The translations under genes and the position numbers were made by a program. Positions 1-12,600 of a stretch of DNA of 64,000 nt are shown piece by piece. The notes beneath the pieces are model-generated. The model searched no databases. It was not told the origin of the DNA and worked only from the letters and a program-made list of their open reading frames with translations. Numbering within the stretch: position 1 is the first letter of the stretch; every line of letters begins with the position of its first letter. The stretch comes from Aptenodytes patagonicus (Eukaryota; Chordata; Aves; Sphenisciformes; Spheniscidae). The stretch spans positions 6,244,001 through 6,308,000 of the forward strand of contig NC_134970.1 of NCBI RefSeq assembly GCF_965638725.1, in the 5' to 3' direction.

Positions 1-3000
1 TCTGAATTGTCCTGTCAAAATTTTAACTTACGCCTCCCTTCTTTCTTACTCAACTGTTTTTCTTTAATCATGAAACTTTCTGTACTTGGTCTCATGAGAA
101 AATATTACTCTTTAAATTAATTGAGTTTTTAATAAGCCATTCACCTGTTTTAAAACAACCAACCAACCACTGGTTATAAACATGATGGTAATGGATCCTC
201 AAACAGCCCATTGGTGTTTCAAACTTTGGATGAGTTTTGAATTTTAATTCTTTGTGGTTTAGTTCTAATTGTACAAAAAGCAAATTATTAAACAAAATAA
301 GCAATATTAGCTAAGATTTGGTGGACCTCTAATAGAATATCAAGTATTATTGTCTAGAAATGTCTAGACAACGTCTAGAAATCAGAAGAGTGGAATGCAA
401 AATTCTTGCAAACCCTCATGAAGCCCTATTTTAATTAAAATAAGGTTTTACTATGTCTAACACCAACTTTACTTTTTCAAGCTATATAATTGGCAGTGAA
501 TTTAGACAGTCTTATGGCTTTATACTTGCAAATTTGCTTTACATGGTTGAAAATACTAATTTGGTATGCATCACCATAGAGGTGGAACCCAGCCTTTGTA
601 GGACGTGCACACCTTTGATGACTCACCACTAAAAATTGCATTGAGAATAGTTTATATACATATATAAAAGTTTATAATTCATGTAGCATGGATTGAATAG
701 GGAGCACATGGAAAACTCTTTAATTCAGCATCCTTTAGTGCTGTCACAAGTGTTACAAGACTCCAGATGTATTAGGGCATCAGTTATGTTAGTCTGCTAA
801 ATTTGCCATCTTGCGATATGTCAGTGGCATCAAGTTTGACAAGAGCGAGTGTTGACAATATCCATATTGACTGGCAGAGGATGCATCTGTCTGGCTTCTT
901 TTCTAACTGAAGTGTCAGACCAACAAGCCAAGTAATCCTCTTGAAGAGAAGACTGGACTAGCATTTGATACATAAACGGGCTGTCAGTTCTGCACACAAG
1001 TATCTGCTTTCATTAGACACGTGGTGAACTCAAAGTCAAAACCAAATGATGCCATACGAACGGGCAGGATAAGGAGACCGACAGTTGAACTGGTTTTCCC
1101 CAAAGACTGCATCAAAATTGATGTTAGTGTGAAGTCTATGGGTCTGTTTTGCAATTTAGAGGAAGCTACACCTCACTCAACGTGTTTGAATTTAACACGA
1201 GGAAAAAATTCTGACTATGAAAAAACCTTAGAGAAATTTTTAGTCTAGGTTCTTATAAATGAAAAAGGCAAAGATCTACTTTGCCGTTAACAGAGGCTGG
1301 AGTACTTTGCCAATTCAAAGGGATCTTGAAAGGCTTAACAAGAATTGCCCAAATCTGAATGAACCTGAATTTCCCAGAAGCCCAGCTGGCATCCTCTCAC
1401 TTTAAAAACTGTACAGTAAATACTGCTTGGAAATGGTGATCCTGCTGGGGCAAGAATTGTACCACAGAGAAAACAAGTGGCTCAGATCAGCTCCCATCTA
1501 ATTGAACAAAGTACCTGCAGGGAACCAAGGCTACTGGATTGATTGGTAAATTTTTAATCACTTCTCAGAGACTAGCTTCCTTTGCTTTTAAGAAATAAAA
1601 AATTGAGCTAGTCCTAAAGATGTGTGTCTGAGATATTCTAGATTAGAGGCCAGCTTCTGTCTAAATGTGCGATTTCGATGTACTGGCCAGAACATCACCA
1701 GTCTGCTGTGAAACAGTAAAAACTTAACCTCAGCGCTTTTACCTGGCTGCCCTGGAACAGGTAATGTCCAGAACATGTCAGATGCAGTATTTTCAATTCA
1801 GTCAGACACCAAACCTCGTTCATTAGGATATCCAGGTGGGAAGGGAGGGAAAGGAGGAGAAAAAGCTTTTGACTGGGTAGAGTGGTGACTTCTGGTGAAC
1901 CCATTGGTGATTAGACATTCGCCAAACTCTTGTCTGGGGACATACAGTCATGTAGGAATCACTGCAAGTAGCTTCAGGTGAAGTCCTGCTATTTGTATGG
2001 CACGGCAAGACAGGAAGAGCCATGAGCTTTGCCCCTTCTTTGGGTTAGAATACATCCATCCCATTAAATATATTCAGATGTGGGAGTATTTCCACTTCAG
2101 CCTGAATAGATAATGAAAGTTTGGGATCTATTTGGGTTATTTTCATTAGGGTAGAAAATCAACTTTATGGGTTAGGTGAATTCCCATGACAGCACCTGTA
2201 TTAATCATAAATTAATACAGAATTGGGCACTGATTCTAAACACACCAAATTCCTCTTCAAATTTTACAAGCTGGCCCCTGGAAAGCTCTGTGTCCAAGAC
2301 AACTTCTTTCATGTCACGCTCGGTTGTTTTTTCTTCTGACTTCCAGCCTCCAATGAACAGCATTGCTGATGAATTTGGAACTAGAAAATTTGTTATGTCT
2401 AGATCATCTCTTTTGTCTCCTGAAGTGATAGTTATTTCACTGTCTCCGAGCAGTGAATGAACTGCATCATCAATATTTTAAAAAGCAAATCCCCCAATAG
2501 CATAAAAGTTACTTCTTGCTTTTATTTCAATTATAAAATACCTTATACAACTTTAACAATCATAGTTTATATTCTCAGGTCATCCTCAGAAAACAGGAAG
2601 ACTCAAAGTTAACTTTTGAAGTGAAAAATCAGCTGTAATGATATGGCTTCTGGAGCTTTAAAGAAAACAAGAAAGATTCTAGGTCTCGTAGACAAATTGA
2701 AAGAGATTCACAAGCACCAGCCAAGGTATAAGCAAATCCCGTTCATGAGTTCTAAGCTGCTCGTCAAGAAGTATACACGAGACATGATACGGGCTCCCTT
2801 CTGGGCTGAAATGACGAGGTCTTTCTCCAGACAACCTCCTGAAGCAGTTCGGGGGTTAGATCAGTGTAGGCCCTTCTCAGAGAGGTGATACGGATAGACT
2901 GTGACCAGTCATGGTGCCTCTGCCTGGCTTCACCTGCCAGAGCTATTCCAGAAAGTCTCTGTCCTCAAGTGTCCCCATGCCACGTCTCTCCATGTAAGCA

Positions 3001-3499
3001 CACCATTGGTTTCATGTATACAATCATGGCAGGTTCCAAAGTTAGTCGTATGTTAGAAAGAAACAATAATTTTTGAAGATTATAATTTCTCAGGTCTATC
3101 AGGAACCATACAGATCAGAAGATGGTCTAAACCTCCGTGGCAATGTGCCTTGAGCTATCCCAGACAAGAGGGAGGGAAGAGAGGAGTGTTTATTCATAAT
3201 TTAAGAAGAAGTATTACCACAAAGGTTATTTCTTTCATTTTCCAACCCCTTGGCAGGTCGCTTGTATCGCTTTGTGAGTCACTAAGTCAGAGAAAGGAAC
3301 TTTCCATTCTGAGCTGAAGGTCATGGTCATTCTAACAAAATAATAGAATAGCTTAAGTTGAACGACCTCAAAGCAGAGCCAACATCAAAGGTAGGCCAGG
3401 ATGTTCACAGCTTTAGTGAGTTAAGTCTGGAATATTCCCTAGGAAGGAGATCCCACAACCTCTCTGGGCCCCCATACCGGTGCTTAGCCATCTATGTAA
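1..3499. other. Intergenic sequence with unidentified open frames
   Basis: AT-rich, no recognised gene. Three open stretches look slightly protein-like: plus 1021-1248 (no ATG at its start; contains DAIRTGRIRRPTVELVFPKD), minus 2477-2205 (90 codons, contains ITNFLVPNSSAMLFIGGWK) and plus 2643-2888 (81 codons, MASGALKKTRKILGLVDKLK). I recognise none of them; they may be pseudogene relics or chance. Confidence 0.4.
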
Positions 3500-3841
3500 T
3501 GAAATATTTTCCTTCTATCCAGCCAGAATTTCTTTTGCTACACCTTGTGCCTCCTGCCCTTTCACTGCACACCTCCAAGAAGAGTCGGTTCTGTCTTCTC
3601 TACTGACCCTCAGTTGGGTGGCTGAAGACAGCCCTTAGGTCCCCCTTACCTTCACTCCTTGAGGCTAAGCAAACCCAGGTTTCTCAGTCTCCCCTCGTAT
3701 ATCAAGTGCTCCAGCCCTGGACAATCTTTGTGGCTCTCCACTGGACTCTTGCCAGTTTGCTGATGTCTTTTTTTTACGGTAGGGTGGGGAAACTGCGCAA
3801 AAGTGGATGTAGTGCTCCAGATGAGCCCTCACAAATGTGAT
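3500..3841 (-). mobile_element. CR1 LINE fragment, antisense, ending at an LTR
   Basis: The plus strand carries the well-known reverse complement of the avian CR1 3' region: GAGGCTAAGCAAACCCAGGT, TCTCCACTGGACTCTTGCCA and GTAGTGCTCCAGATGAGCCC are close to the consensus I know. The lower boundary is approximate. The upper boundary coincides with the start of an LTR. Confidence 0.75.
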
Positions 3842-4445
3842 TGTGGTGGGTTGACCATGGCTGGCTGCCAGACACCCGCTGAGCTGCTCTCTCACTCCCC
3901 CTCCTCAACAACACAGAGGGAGAGAAGAAGATGAAAAAGCTCATTTGTTGAGCTAAAGACAGGGAGATCACTTACCAATTGGTGTCATGGGCAAAACACT
4001 CGACTTCAGGAAAATTAGTTTATTGCAAATTAAAATAGATTTGGATGGTAAGAAACAAAGACAAGAATTAAACCGCCACCTTCGCCTCACCCACCCTTTT
4101 CTCCCAGGCTCAACTTCAGTTCTTCATCCCCAACTCCTCTACCTACCCTCCGCCCTGAGCAGCACAGGGGTGATGGGGAATGGGGGGTTGTGGACTGTCC
4201 ATAACAGCTCCTCTCTGCCACTCCTTCCTCCTCACACTTCTCTCCTGCTCCAGTGTGAGTCCTCCATGGGCTGTGGTTTCTTCAGGAAACAGTCACCTGC
4301 TCCCACGTCAGGTCCTCCACCCCTGCAGCCCTCCCACTACCACAATCTGGACTCATACAGTAGTGCCAGGGGAAATTTTGCCCTCTGATTCACAAATCTG
4401 GACAGTTTTGACTCATTCTATTGCTTGGGGTGGAGGGAGTTAATG
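3842..4445 (-). mobile_element. ERVL-type LTR fragment, antisense
   Basis: Starts TGTGGTGGGTTGACCATGGC and continues with stretches characteristic of a common bird LTR, such as GGCAAAACACTCGACTTCAG, GGGGAATGGGGGGTTGTGGA and CCTCTCTGCCACTCCTTCCT. It is non-coding and lacks an identifiable far end; an expected second copy of the flanking GTGAT was not found. Family assignment is from memory. Confidence 0.65.
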
Positions 4446-7234
4446 GGAGATTATGGTCATGGAGCAAAAGAGAGTGGACAGAATACAAGAGGGTCTTTCA
4501 GTCTGTTCCCAAAGAACTTCAAAATCAGTAACAAGGATCTCTCAAGTAGTTTTAAAATCTTCATTGATAATACGATATCAAGTACCATGTTTGGCAACAC
4601 TAGCGATAATTAGCTTTTTGGCTGGGAGCTGGTGAAGCAGCTGAAGCATTGGGAAGATGGGATTTGGGTTGACGTGAAGCAGGCTGTATTTCATGCCACT
4701 GAGAGCTTTAGTCCATAGGGTTTTCTTAAAATCTGACTAAATGCAAAAGCCTTGATCTGAGGTCCTAAATTAGAGGTCAGCCTCTGTCTCACCCAAGGCT
4801 TCTGCTGACCATTAACTCTAATGACCATTAACATTAACTCTGACTGAGTCAATCTTAAAATGGGCATCTAAAATAGATCAGCAAATTTGAAAACAGTCCA
4901 TTTTTCTAGACTGGCTATACCGGACAATTAGCAGATATGGACATCTGCACTGCAGGTATCTGGAGAGGGATCGGATGAGTCACTCCTGTTTTTTTTCATA
5001 CTAGCCATACAAGCTAAATCTCCATCAAAGAGAGGGAATGAGCCTGTCAACACAGATGGAAGAAAATAGCTTTAGCAAGCTGTTCCTCCATAAAATGGAG
5101 AGGACTCCAACATGTGCTTGAAGTTTCATGTCACTTTGACAATTTATGGTTGGTAAAAGCAAAATTTTAACAGCTTATTTTGAAAGTTTTCCCTTCCATG
5201 AAATACAGACACAGCAAATCTTGGAGTCTGTATGAATTGATTTATAATGACTTGTCATATAAAGTCATTTATGTGGCAGGATACGTCTAGGGAATTGAAG
5301 GGGAGATAGATGATAGAGAAAAAAGGATGAAGTAAGTGCCGTGGGTAAGGTGAGGTGGAAAGGAGTGAAGGGATCGGTGGGTGGATGAAGGACTGAGAGC
5401 TAATCCAGTGTGGAAGTTTATTTGGATGAGCTAATTAGATAAGCTGGTGTCTCATGTTGGAGAAAATGAAGCAGGAGTGAAAAGGCAGACAACATCTAGG
5501 ATGGTTGTGAATGTAGGGGATGGATGTCAGTGAAAGAGTGAAGACTCACTAGCAGGAGGCTAGAAATTTGGAGTAAGTAGAGGTCAAAGATGTAGCGAGC
5601 TGAAGAAGTCAGTTGAAGGGGATGCAGAGAAAGTATAGGTAGAGAAAGGTGACTGAATTCTTGTGGACTTCGGGTGGGGTGTGTGGTAAACAGGGATGAA
5701 CTGGGGGGCGAAGGGAAGACTCTGGGTCTGATGGGATGATTTCATGGGGAAAGAGAGAAGAGGGGGCCACTGAGATCCACCGAAAACTGGAAAGTCACAT
5801 TTGCCATGCGTGTGTATAATTCCTCCTTTGTAATGCTCTCCTAGATTTTAACGACTTGCAGGTCAGGGATTTCCTAAGGACGTTGTAGTTTGCTTGCTCA
5901 GGGATGACTAATAGAGGTCTTGTCCAAGTGCTTGTCCAGTCTCCCCTTAAAGCACTTCTGGAGGGAGGGACAGGTGGAGCTTATTCAATGGTGGAGGCAG
6001 AGCCGATGTAAGTGGGCAGTAACTGGGGATGTCTGTTAATGAGGTGGCTTGGAAGAAGTAAGTTCAGTATGAGTTAAGTTCAAGGCGATTAAAGACTATC
6101 AGAGCTAGCAGCGAGGAGGTGTAAGCACCGAGGAACAAGCAGAGCTGCTTCCAGGACAGTAACTGGGAATAAGAGATCCATACACAGCAAAGGGGATTCC
6201 CAGCAAGGAAAAAGCACCCAAGTCAGTTGGGTGAAGACGACAGATGGAGCATGTGAGAAGGCTGAGGGAAGCTGGGCCATTAGAGCCACAGTGTCCTGTA
6301 CACAGTGCCACCCATGGCAGGATGCGTAAGTGCCATGGGAGTTGGTACCGCTTTGAAAGCGTTGCTGCCACCAATGTGTCTGAAGTGGCAAGATGAGCCA
6401 CATGAGAAAGCCTACCTGGGTGCTCCCCTGGGGGCAGCTATTTTAACGACCTTCCTGTGCCAAAGAAATTGGGGGAAAAATACACTGGAGCCCGGGCAGC
6501 TCCGTTCTGCCTTTATGTGACTGTTCACTCAGCTGCTGCTCAGATTTTGGCTAACACAGCTCATGCTAAGGCCTGAGTCTTTAATGGCAGCAGCGCCATT
6601 AGGTCAAAGCGAAAGCGCCACGTAGGCAGGACAGGTGGCCAGAAAGAGCTAAAGGGCCATGATGCAGCCATTATCACCTGCAGATTGCTGTCTCCTGCAG
6701 CCATCGTCTTTTGTCTGGCAGTTTCATCAGAACCTGCTAACTTACGGAAACCTCCAAACTTACCAAACCTCCAAGCTGGAAGGTATAAAACACTAGTTTA
6801 CCCCAAAAGCTTTTGGGGCGGATCCAACAGCAGCTGGACTGCTGAGGTTTTCATGCTTCCCAGTGAGATACAGGGGACGCCCGCACCATGACGGAGGAGG
6901 AAGGATGAGCACTCTTGCCTTTGGCTAGGTAACGAATTATTATTTTTTTGTTTTGCTCATAAGTGCATGAATTAAGAGTTATGGGTTGTAAGTTATGAAA
7001 CCTTATGACTTGAGTGGTGAATAAGTGAATTCACGTTAGAGACTAGTCTGGGCCAAGGGGATTGAGCCCTGTTTGTTGTGTTTGTTGTATTTCTTAATGA
7101 GCTGAAGTTTAAATCACAGAGTATGTTGTCCTGTAAATTTGAGAGATCCAAACAGACCGTGACACTTCAGAAAATGTGTTGGAGCCCAGCTCAATATGGA
7201 TGGTGAGACAGTAACAGCATTTGTGCCTACAGCA
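4446..7234. other. Intergenic sequence
   Basis: A purine-rich plus strand from about 5290 to 5780 is the only compositional feature noted. No gene or repeat was recognised. Confidence 0.6.
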
Positions 7235-8197
7235 TGAGAGCTTACGTTCAGTCCTGTTCGGCATCTTCATTAATGATCTGGCTGATGGGGCAGAGTGTAC
7301 CTCAGCAAATTTGCAGATGACAGAAAACTGGGAGGGGTGACTGATACACCAGAGGGTCGTGCTGCCATCCAGAGGGACCTCACCAGGCTGGAGAAATAGG
7401 CTGAGAGGAACCTCATGAAGTTCAACAAGGAGAAGTGCTAAGTCCTGCACCGGGGGAAGAAACCCCCCTGCACCAGTATATGCTGGCGGCCACCCAGCCG
7501 GAAAGCAGCCTGACAAAAAAGGACCCGAAGGTCCCAGTGGGCAGCAGCTTGAACATGAGCCAGCAATGTGCCCTTGCTGCACAGAAGGCGAGTGGTATCC
7601 TGGGCTGCATTAGGTGCAGTATTGCCAGCAGGTCGAAGGAGGTGATCCTTCCCCTCAGCTCAGCACTGGTGAGGCCAAACCTGGAGCGCTGGGTCCAGTT
7701 CTGGGCTCCCCAGTACAACAGAGACACACTGAAGAGAGTCGAATGAAGAGCCGTGAGGATGATGAAGGGACTGGAGCATTTCGCATGTGAGGAAAGACTG
7801 AGATTGCTGGGACTGTTTAGCCTGGAGAAGAGAAAGCTCAGGGGAATCTTATTAATGTATGTAAATACCTGGAGGGAGGGTGCAAAGAGGACAGTGCCAG
7901 GCTCTCGTCAGTGGTGCCCAGTGCCAGGACAAGAGGCAACGGGCACGGACTGAAACAGAGGAGGTTCCCTCTGAACATCAGGAAACACTTTTTCACTGTG
8001 AGGGTGACGGAGCACAGGCACAGGTTGCCCAGGGAGGTTGTGGAGTCTCTGTCCTTGGAGGTATTAAAAAACCCCGTCTGGACGCAGTCCTGGGAAACTG
8101 GCTCTGGGTGGCCCTGCTTGAGCAGGGGGCTTGGATAAGGTGACTTCCAGAGGTCCCTTCCAACCTCAGCCATTCCACGGTTCTGTGATTGTGTGAC
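7235..8197 (+). mobile_element. CR1 LINE, sense, 5'-truncated with intact 3' end
   Basis: Contains the CR1 3' reverse-transcriptase coding tail (TTCATTAATGATCTGGCTGA, GGTCGTGCTGCCATCCAGAG, GAGCCAGCAATGTGCCCTTG) and the 3' UTR ending TCCCTTCCAACCTCAGCCAT and the short TTCTGTGATTGTGTG terminal repeat. Stops and indels break the frame, so it is dead. It ends about 100 bp before the LRIF1 CpG island. Confidence 0.92.
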
Positions 8198-8299
8198 TTG
8201 ACAGCAGAAAATGGCAATGGTCTCACTCGCTGGTTTTGGTCAGAAGAGTCACACCGGGGGCAACAGCAACCTGGACAGTGCAGATGTGCAGTGCAGGGC

Positions 8300-9650
8300 T
8301 CTGACGAGGGCGACGTGGGTTGAGGAGGGGTCCCGTGAGGCGACACCCAGCGTTGGCTGCCGGGGCTGAGGAGCGCCTTGGCCAAACGTGTGAGGACGGG
8401 TGCGGTGGCTGGGGTCTCTGTGGGGATGTGGACAGGGATCGCTGTGGGGAAGGGCCTGGAGCAGCGTCGCCTCCTGCCTGGGCTGGGCCCTGGCGCTGGG
8501 GCTGCCCCTGGCCCGGCCCGGAGGCTCAGCCCCATCCGTCCCCAGGGCCCAGCAGGGCGATGGTGGGAGGAGGCCAGGCCCGGGGCTGCCCCTCCCCGCA
8601 CCGGGGCCGTCGCTGGTGACAAAACCGGCCATTTCCAGCCTCGACACCGGCCCGGCAGGAAGCAGTCCCTCACCGCCTCCAACTACTTCCGGCCTCCGCC
8701 GGAAGCGCCGCCGCCACTCGCTGCGCCATTTGCGGCCGCCCGGCGGCGCCGCGCTCCACTTCCTCCCTCTCCCGGAAGTAGCCGGGGCGGAAGTGGCCAC
8801 CTATTGGCGGCGGAGCTCTGCGGGCGGCGGGGCCGCGCGCCGGAGAGGCCGGGCGGGGGGGGGGAGGGGCGAGCGGAAGTGACGCGCTGCCCGCGCCCTA
8901 CCCCGCCCGCCCCGGCCGTTGTCCGCCGCCGGTGCCGCGGGCGCGCCCCCCGCGGCGGGGGCAGCCCGGCCCTTCCCGCCGCTCGCCGGCGCCGCCGCGC
9001 CATGTCCAGCCGCCCCCTGGGGGCCCCGCGGAGCCGAGAGGAGCGGCCGGGCAGCGCCACGCAGTTGTGAGTACCGGGCCCTGGGCGGCGCGGTGCGGCG
9101 CGGGCCGGCCCGGCGTTCGCCCCCTCCCGGCGTCGGGCCGAGGCAGGCGAGCAGCGCCTCCGCAGACGGGCCGCCGCCGTCCCGGTACCGCTGTTCTCCC
9201 GGACAGCTCGGGAGCGCCCGGCACGGCCGAGCAGGGAGAGACCCGCCAGGTACGGTCCCGCTGCCCTCCCTCCCGCCCTCGGTGGGGCCCCGCCGTGCGC
9301 CTTGGGGGCCCAGCGGGGTGCGAAACGGCGGCGCGGGAGGGGCCCGGCTCCGCCATCCGCCCCCTTCCCGGGGCGGGGAAGGGGCGAGGTGTCGCCGGTG
9401 TTGGGGCGTTGGTTGGGGGGAGCGCCACGCTGCCCGGCGGAGGAGGGGGCGAGGCTGAAGGGGAGGACGGGGGCGTTGCGGGGGGTGGGCGAGGGAAGTG
9501 GGCTGAGGGCGTGCCGCAGTTCCTTCTCCCGCCGCCCTTCCCGGCTCTTCACGCCTCCGCCCCAGCATGCGGTGCGCTCGCCCAGCTTGCCTGGCACGAC
9601 GTCACTCGCTCCTTCGCGGTCAGGGGTTTGTGTTTGCCAGAGGCCAGTGA
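8300..9650 (+). promoter_or_regulatory. CpG-island promoter of LRIF1
   Basis: The stretch is strongly GC- and CpG-rich, unlike the AT-rich flanks. It contains at least five ETS-type GGAA cores: ACTTCCGG at 8685, CCGGAAGC at 8699, CCGGAAGT at 8772, GCGGAAGT at 8787 and GCGGAAGTGACG at 8873. The last resembles an ETS/CRE composite. No TATA box is obvious. The start codon of LRIF1 lies inside the island. The long open frames here are by-products of GC content. Confidence 0.8.
9002..9066 (+). CDS. LRIF1: LRIF1 coding exon 1
   Basis: The ATG at 9002 sits in a CpG island with G at -3. The peptide begins [21 protein letters not shown] and ends with two bases (TT) before the donor TT|GTGAGT. Joined to 14953 it reads ...GSATQFIAGCMYR, which lines up with the human N-terminus ending in ...ASRCVSGCMYQ. 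The transcription start cannot be placed exactly. Confidence 0.8.
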
Positions 9651-12600
9651 AGTCACGGTGCGGGTAGGCTTGTGCCGGAGGCAGCCAGGAAATTGGGAAA
9701 AGGAAGAGGGATGTGAGATACAGGGATTTAACCTTTTACGGCTTTATACCAACCTTTTAATTCAACTACAACATAAACGTGCAACTGTAGACCCGGTGTG
9801 AGCCGGATGATACCGACTCTAATCACGCTAAGGAAATTTTCTAGGCTGCCTAAGACTCGGTGTTTACATTCCTGCTTTAAACTGGCAGGAGCTCAGCAGG
9901 GACCGACTGCTCGAGTTGTGGTTTGGCTCCTGATGCATTTTGCTCGCCTCTCTGGAGTTCTCTGATTGAGGTATCTGTTTGGTGAAGAGTTTGGGGTTAG
10001 CTTGTTAGAGCCACGGGGTTGCTGTGGCCGTGGGATGTAGCTTTGGCACTGTTGACGTTCTCTGCAATTCTGCCAAAGGTTTTATTGCTGAGGGAGGACC
10101 TGGTCATTGATCTGTAGAGCTGTCGTTTATATTAAAGCATAGGGACCGTTTCCTGGCAGTTAGCACATCCTAGAATAATTATCCGTACTCCAGGGAATAT
10201 TCCACAATGAGTGAAAGTGTTTCCATACAAAATTATTGTCAAACAGAAAATGTTTCTTCTGCCATTGTTGAGAGCTTCTGGATTACCATAAAACCCCAAG
10301 CCATTAGGAATGGCTTGGACCTAAATTCTGGACAAGATTCCTAGCTTCGTATGCAAACTCAACATAGATTTCCAGATTTCCTTCAGGTAATAATAACAAA
10401 AAATATTTTGTTACAATATTCAGCTAATACATTGATGGGATACGGATATATAAAATAAATATAGGCTACAATAAATTAATTAAATCAATTAAGTCGCTAG
10501 GTGTATGCTTCCAATTTATAATAGATGTTACTTTGCCGCTTCCTGGATTCAACTTAACCCATTAAAATAAATGAAGTTGGTTCTCTGTGAAGTTTGTAGT
10601 GGCTTGTAGTCCCTGTTTGATTTATTCATATTCATGGAAGATGAAAGTTGCCTCTAAAGTAATAGCTGAGTGTAAAGGGAGACTAAAAAGTAGCTTGCTT
10701 CTGCTGAAAGGGAATGTTTCTTCTGACAACTTTGAAGTATAATTGAAGTTTGAGCAAGTCTTTGTCTTTTTTATCTCCACTGATATATTTTTTAGATGGT
10801 GTGATCATGATTTCTGTTGCAGTAATCTGTTGGGATGCCCTGGTGGTTGCAATGGATTTGGCGAATGTTTTTATTTCCTGAAAATATTCTGAGGGTATTT
10901 TTGTTAATGCAAAATTTGGGGATAGAAGATGAATTTTTAAATACTCAGTATTTTGTTATTTGAGCCTGCTGCTTAGTAAGAGTAATAAACAATATGGGAT
11001 GAGAACTTTAGACAATAAAATCGGTGTGCCTGATCATGTAAGTGAAGAAAACAGGAATTCTTTTTCAACTGAGGAAAACGTAGGCTATTCTTTTTATTTT
11101 TCTAGCTTGATAGAAATAAATAAATAAATCTTCCCGTTTCTTTTTGTTATCGCTGCTTTCATAGCTTGCTTAATGCCATTTCCATTGTTGACTACAAAGC
11201 TTTCAATATTGCCATGCAGACTATTTACCTAAAGAAATAATGACCTTTTCGGTCAAGAAGAATGTCATCTAGTTGGCAGTTCCCTCTGTGAATGTCACAG
11301 ACAATTTTTTTTTTTTTTTTTTTAAAGAAAGCCAACCGCTTGAATTTGATAGTTTCTGTGGTGACATTAGATAAGATTTCTACCAGTCCATCACTCTTTT
11401 TTTTTTTTTTTTCTTCCATGAGCTTATTGTCCTCAAGTTCTGTTCAGGGATCTGCCTTATATTCAGGTCTTGGGCCATGCTAAATTATCATAACAATAGA
11501 AGTATTTCTAAGTGTTAATATATGAGATTTGAGGAGGTTTATATTTGTAGCGTAGGGAAGTGAAGGAGGATGAAGAGGAGAAAGAAAACTCTACTTCGGT
11601 AATTATGGGAAAAATCCCCAAGTACAACTTGGCATGATTTACAGAATTCCTGTTGTTTGGTTTTTTTTTAGGAAAGGAAATTAGCCTGTTCATAAACTAA
11701 ATTAATCTGATATTCTTAAAGGGGGATACTGATGGAAAGATTTTTTCGCTCTGCTTAAGGGATTCTTAAAACATATGCTTCAAAGAAACGATGGACTGCA
11801 GAGTGAATTAAAATAGCTTCTAGCTCTCCTCTTCATCATTCAGTAATGTATGAAAAAGCTGAAAATGCTTTATTTTATTTCGGTAACATGAAACGTCAGT
11901 CCTGGTTATTTCTTTGTATCACCTGGAAAACTCTTTAGTGATGCGAGATCTATACGGTGAAGCATTTTCAACTTATATCTGAAATAGCAAAAGCATCTAA
12001 AAACTTTCACAATGACACCTTTCCTTCCTCTTTTGTAGATGTTTGAGTAAATATGTGTGAATACAACTTCTTGATATCTCATCTCATCTGAACATTTCCT
12101 TTCCTTCTTTCTTGTCTATCTTTTAGCTTTTTGTAATTCTGCAGTCCTGTAAGTACCTGCTATTTATTTCAAGTAAAGGAATGTTATTTTCCAGAAAACT
12201 GTAATTTTGGGGTTTCTTGCTCTTTTTGCATAGAGTGTGGAGATAAAAAACTGCACTTGTCTTCTGTATCATCAAAAGCAGAATGATCTGGAGTTCAGGC
12301 GAACGGGATTTTTTTAAAGGAGGTTTCTTCCTCAGCCTACTTAAAAGATCCTGTTTGTAGCACAGTGTCAAAAACAGGTTTTTTAAGTCCATCGAAAGGG
12401 ACGTGAACAGTGACTCAAGGTAGAAACGTGAAGAGTGGAGGTGAGCACTGGAAACCGGCATTGCTGCTGAAGAAAACATTAATGCAAATGCATCCTCTAT
12501 CTCATCTCTCTCTTTCTCTCTCTGTTTTTCTTGCTTCCTCTCTCTCTGATCTGCTCCCCTTCCTCTTGCCCAAAAGTTAGAGGTATCCCCTTGCTTTGAC

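Noticed and set aside
7109-8173. Open frames around the 7.2-8.2 kb repeat
   Set aside because: Translations of a broken CR1 and its complement.
7993-9801. Long overlapping open frames of 100-300 codons on both strands
   Set aside because: They lie in the CpG-rich LRIF1 promoter or the CR1; low stop-codon density from high GC and low-complexity Pro/Arg/Gly/Ala translation explain them.
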